Part shown: in pieces, positions 60,989 through 64,000 of the stretch
Numbering within the stretch: the stretch's first letter is position 1
Layout of the letters: each line of letters begins with the position of its first letter
NCBI RefSeq assembly: GCF_002993885.1
Contig: NZ_CM009578.1
Span: forward strand, 747,251 to 811,250
From: Sphingopyxis lindanitolerans
Lineage (GTDB): Bacteria > Pseudomonadota > Alphaproteobacteria > Sphingomonadales > Sphingomonadaceae
Direction: 5' to 3'
Length of the DNA stretch: 64,000 nucleotides
Made by a program: the position numbers and the translations under genes
Notes under the pieces: model-generated
The model's input: the letters and a program-made list of their open reading frames with translations, nothing else
Told to the model about the DNA's origin: nothing
The model's database searches: none

Positions 60989-62091
60989 TCCCCGTCCCGC
61001 CCGCGATCCAGCGCGTCCCGTGGAAACTGATCGCGCTGCTGTCCGCCATCGCGGGCTTCGGGCTGCTGATCCTCTATTCGGCGGCCGGCGGCAGCTGGTC
61101 GCCCTGGGCGTGGCAACAGGGGGTGCGCTTCCTCGTCTTTCTGGGCGCCATGCTCGTCATCGGCCGGTTCCCGCTGCGATTGTTCGAGGATTTCGCCTAT
61201 TTCGGCTATCTCGCGGTGCTGTTGCTGCTGTTCGCGGTCGAATTGCTCGGTTTCGTCGGCAAGGGCAGCCAGCGCTGGCTCGACCTCGGCTTCATGAATT
61301 TTCAGCCGTCCGAATTGATGAAGGTCGCCATCGTCCTCGCGCTGGCGCGTTTCTATGCCCAACTGCCGCCCGCGAGCACGCGGACATGGACCGCGCTGTG
61401 GCCGGCGGCGCTGATGATCGGGCTTCCCGCCGCGCTGGTGATGCTCCAGCCCGACCTCGGCACCGCGCTGTCGATCTGCATCGGCGGGGTGGTGGTGATG
61501 TTCGTCGCGGGCCTGCCGCTCTGGTGGTTCGGCAGCGCGGCCGCCGCGGGCGCCGCGGCGCTGCCCATCCTCTTCTCGATGCTCCACGATTATCAGCAGA
61601 AGCGTGTGCTGATCTTCCTCGACCCCGAAAGCGACCCGCTCGGCGCGGGCTATCATATCAGCCAGTCCAAGATCGCCATCGGATCGGGCGGGATCGGCGG
61701 CAAGGGATTCCTCAACGGGTCGCAAAGCCACCTCGACTATCTGCCCGAGGGGCATACCGACTTCATCTTTGCGACGATGGCCGAGGAATGGGGCCTGATC
61801 GGCGGGCTTGGGCTGCTCTTCGCCTTCTTCCTGCTGCTGCGCTGGGGCACCCGCGTCGCGCTGCGCGCCCGCACACGGTTCGGCCAGCTCGTCGCCGCGG
61901 GCCTGACGATGACGATCTTCTTCTATATCGCGATCAACCTGTCGATGGTGATGGGCCTGGCGCCGGTCGTCGGCATCCCGCTGCCGCTCTTTTCCTATGG
62001 CGGATCGTCGATGCTGACGATCATGACCTGTATCGGCATCATCCTGGCGGTCGAAAACGACAGCAAGACCGGCACCCGTCGCTTTCATTGA
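60985..62091 (+). CDS. rodA: SEDS glycosyltransferase RodA
   Basis: A 368-residue SEDS-family polymerase that works with PBP2. It has about ten membrane helices, GSQRWLDLGFMNFQPSELMK, the catalytic-type Asp in MLQPDLGTAL, and the C-terminal GIPLPLFSYGGSSMLTIMTC. The ATG overlaps the mrdA stop by 4 bp (ATGA). Last gene of the operon. Confidence 0.97.
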   Translation: MIPVPPAIQRVPWKLIALLSAIAGFGLLILYSAAGGSWSPWAWQQGVRFLVFLGAMLVIGRFPLRLFEDFAYFGYLAVLLLLFAVELLGFVGKGSQRWLDLGFMNFQPSELMKVAIVLALARFYAQLPPASTRTWTALWPAALMIGLPAALVMLQPDLGTALSICIGGVVVMFVAGLPLWWFGSAAAAGAAALPILFSMLHDYQQKRVLIFLDPESDPLGAGYHISQSKIAIGSGGIGGKGFLNGSQSHLDYLPEGHTDFIFATMAEEWGLIGGLGLLFAFFLLLRWGTRVALRARTRFGQLVAAGLTMTIFFYIAINLSMVMGLAPVVGIPLPLFSYGGSSMLTIMTCIGIILAVENDSKTGTRRFH

Positions 62092-62305
62092 GGCGCCATC
62101 CGGGCCGGAGCGAAGGCCCGCCCGGCTGACCGATCGGGCGCCCGAGCCCCCATCATAACCCACCTCGCTTCGCGACAATTTGGCCGCGGCGGCAAAAATA
62201 TCGGCAAAGACCATTGCCATGCCGGAATGAGCATGATAGCGGGCCGCTCTCTTCGCAGCACAAGGTTCCCCGGAACCGCTGAGAAGACCGCCGCAAACCG
62301 GCAGT

Positions 62306-62381
<76 letters not shown>

Positions 62382-62648
62382 TTTTTCAATGACTTATGTG
62401 AAATCATCCGATGTCGTTCCGACACCGGGCGATGCCCATTTCGACAAGGCGCCGGAGGTGCGAATGCTGTTCTGCCCTTTGGATGAAGGCCGGCCGCCCG
62501 GTCGCGGCCAGTGCCGCAAAGTCCCATGTCTGTTCCGCATGGTCCACGACACCGCCCGATCGGGCGTTCATGGTCGGCGCAGCCACCAGACCATGGTGTG
62601 CGGGGGCGCTGCGAGCAAGCGGTGCGCCGGACAGATTGGGAGATTAAG

Positions 62649-63329
62649 ATGCACGCCGACCCGTATCGAAAAGCAGCCGGTCGAGGGCGAGCGCGGAGCC
62701 TCGCGATCGCCCTGAGCCTGACGCTCGGCGGGTGCGGGGGCGCGCCGGCCGACGCTACGCTTCCCGCCGACAGGAGCGAGAGCGCCGCGCTGTGCTATGG
62801 CGCGACGATGGCGCTCGCCAAGGAGCGTATCGGGTCGGGCTCGGTTCCGGTCGACGATGCCGGCCAGGCGCTGCATTTCGCCCTGCTCGGCGGGTCGCCG
62901 GACGGCCTTGGCGATCCGGCGAAGTTCGAGCAGATCGCCTCGCGCGGCGCGACGCTGCAACACAAGTTCGTGGCCGACAAGAATGCGGCAAGCTATACCG
63001 CCCCCTGCGCCAAGGCCTTTCCCGAGACGCAAGCGGGCGCGTTCAAGGCGCTGCCCCCCGACGTCCGCGACACCCGCATCATGTGCTATACGCTGTCGAC
63101 CGTGCTGCTCCAGATATTCGCCCAGAGCGAGATCGCGCCCGACCCGCGCGCCGCGACCTATGTCAAACTCAACGGCGCACTCGAACGATTGGTGAACAGC
63201 GAAGTCTATCCCGCCGAGGACGACGAGCATGTCGGTGAAATCGCGATGCGCGCGCTGGCAAAGGCGGTGCGGCTGGGGCCACCGATCGCGGTGTTGAACG
63301 CATGCAGCGATCGCTATCTGAAACGCTGA
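62649..63329 (+). CDS. Hypothetical lipoprotein
   Basis: A 226-residue protein with a signal ending in the lipobox-like LTLGGC (residues 24-29). The mature part has four further Cys residues (ALCYG, TAPCAKAF, IMCYTL, NACSDR), which could form disulfides, and is mainly helical. GGGAG precedes the ATG. No family was recognised. Confidence 0.75.
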   Translation: MHADPYRKAAGRGRARSLAIALSLTLGGCGGAPADATLPADRSESAALCYGATMALAKERIGSGSVPVDDAGQALHFALLGGSPDGLGDPAKFEQIASRGATLQHKFVADKNAASYTAPCAKAFPETQAGAFKALPPDVRDTRIMCYTLSTVLLQIFAQSEIAPDPRAATYVKLNGALERLVNSEVYPAEDDEHVGEIAMRALAKAVRLGPPIAVLNACSDRYLKR

Positions 63330-63357
63330 TGACGCGGCGCGTGGCGGGGATGCCCGC

Positions 63358-64000
63358 ATGACCTATGCGACGGTCTATGACATCGCGAACGACAGCGTGG
63401 GCTTGCAGTTCCCGCTGATCGGTCTGGGACTGATCCTGATCGGCGCGGTGATGAAATGGGGGTTCGGAAAATCGGGCTGGAGCAGCTATCCCATCATCGT
63501 GATCGGCGTCTTCACGATCCTCGCGTCGGGCGCGGTGCCGTGGTGGGACTATCGCCGCGTCACGCAGGCGGTGGCGAGGGGCGAGGCGAAGCAGGTCGAA
63601 GGACCGATCCACGATTGGCGCATGGCGCGCGCACGCGGCAAGCGCCGGAGCACGGGCGCCACTTTTTATAGTCATTACGAGCGTTTTTCGGTCGGCGACG
63701 TCGATTTCGATGTCAATTGGGGGGCGCTGGAAGCGGGCTTCGCCAACCGCGGCAGCACCGAGGAGAAGCCGACGGTTCGCCTGGCGAACGGCATACCCGC
63801 GCGCATCTGGTATCTGCCGATCGACGGCCCCGGCAAGCCGCCGCGCATCACGCGCATCGATCTAGGCACGGTCGGCTGGGCCGATGAGGTGCAACAGGAT
63901 GATGCCGGTATCGCTTTCCGGCTCGCGCAAGGTCACATCGCCGACGAAGCCAAATTGCTGCCCGATGACCGCAAAATGGCGATCGGCCTCCTGATCTATA
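63358..64000 (+). CDS. Membrane protein, DUF3592-like, truncated by window end
   Basis: The frame is open from ATG 63358 to the end of the window (214 codons, no stop). Two hydrophobic segments (FPLIGLGLILIGAVMKWGF, YPIIVIGVFTILASGAVPW) are followed by a soluble part containing ATFYSHYERFSVGDVDFDV, similar in style to DUF3592 proteins. It starts 29 bp after the lipoprotein stop and may be co-transcribed. The 3' end is not visible. Confidence 0.7.
   Translation, partial: MTYATVYDIANDSVGLQFPLIGLGLILIGAVMKWGFGKSGWSSYPIIVIGVFTILASGAVPWWDYRRVTQAVARGEAKQVEGPIHDWRMARARGKRRSTGATFYSHYERFSVGDVDFDVNWGALEAGFANRGSTEEKPTVRLANGIPARIWYLPIDGPGKPPRITRIDLGTVGWADEVQQDDAGIAFRLAQGHIADEAKLLPDDRKMAIGLLIY

Overview
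The window is high-GC chromosome of an alphaproteobacterium, most likely order Sphingomonadales and plausibly Sphingopyxis. The signs are paired TonB-dependent receptors, a spinster-like MFS carrier, the rplY-pth-ychF and mreBCD-mrdA-rodA blocks, GC-rich codon use throughout, and palindromic intergenic repeats typical of this group. The assignment rests on gene content only.

Layout. 0.1-2.6 kb: cytochrome c and ferritin-like pair, folE, and an ECF sigma factor. 2.75-17.93 kb: a 15.17-kb integrated element in the 3' end of a tRNA-Arg(ACG) gene, bounded by a 50-bp direct repeat. It has a tyrosine integrase, a divergent regulator switch with paired operators, an AlpA/Xis-like protein, a replication-type protein with four iteron-like repeats inside its gene, HNH, a DnaA-domain-IV-like protein, an Sf6-like small terminase, and a set of very large T7-like internal virion (DNA ejection) proteins. 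No large terminase, portal, capsid, tail or lysis gene is recognisable, so it is either a decayed podovirus prophage or a phage satellite. 18-31 kb: a probable catabolic and uptake cluster (DUF1254/DUF1214, DUF3237, two TonB receptors, MFS carrier, sulfatase, flavin reductase, acyl-CoA-dehydrogenase-fold monooxygenase, two MarR regulators), whose promoters carry a shared dyad. 31.6-38 kb: a large autotransporter divergent from a LytR-type response regulator that converges with a LytS-type kinase. 38-48 kb: ppdK, glyQS, an XRE regulator with a membrane partner, and tandem TraB/GumN proteins. 47.5-50 kb: rplY, pth, ychF. 50.2-53 kb: a MerR regulator divergent from a glutaredoxin-MauE fusion, and a PhoD-like phosphatase. 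53.2-56 kb: mutL, interrupted at its 3' end by a 592-bp one-gene cassette that restores the mutL C-terminus. 56.3-62.1 kb: the mreB-mreC-mreD-mrdA-rodA elongation operon. 62.3-64 kb: tRNA-Lys(CTT), a lipoprotein and a truncated membrane protein gene.

The strongest unusual observations are (1) the recombinase-less cassette at the mutL 3' end, flanked by a 19-bp direct repeat; (2) the tRNA-Arg element that encodes a small terminase and ejection proteins but no capsid or large terminase; and (3) two palindromic repeat elements inserted in frame inside glyS. All gene calls come from reading the sequence; no database search was possible.
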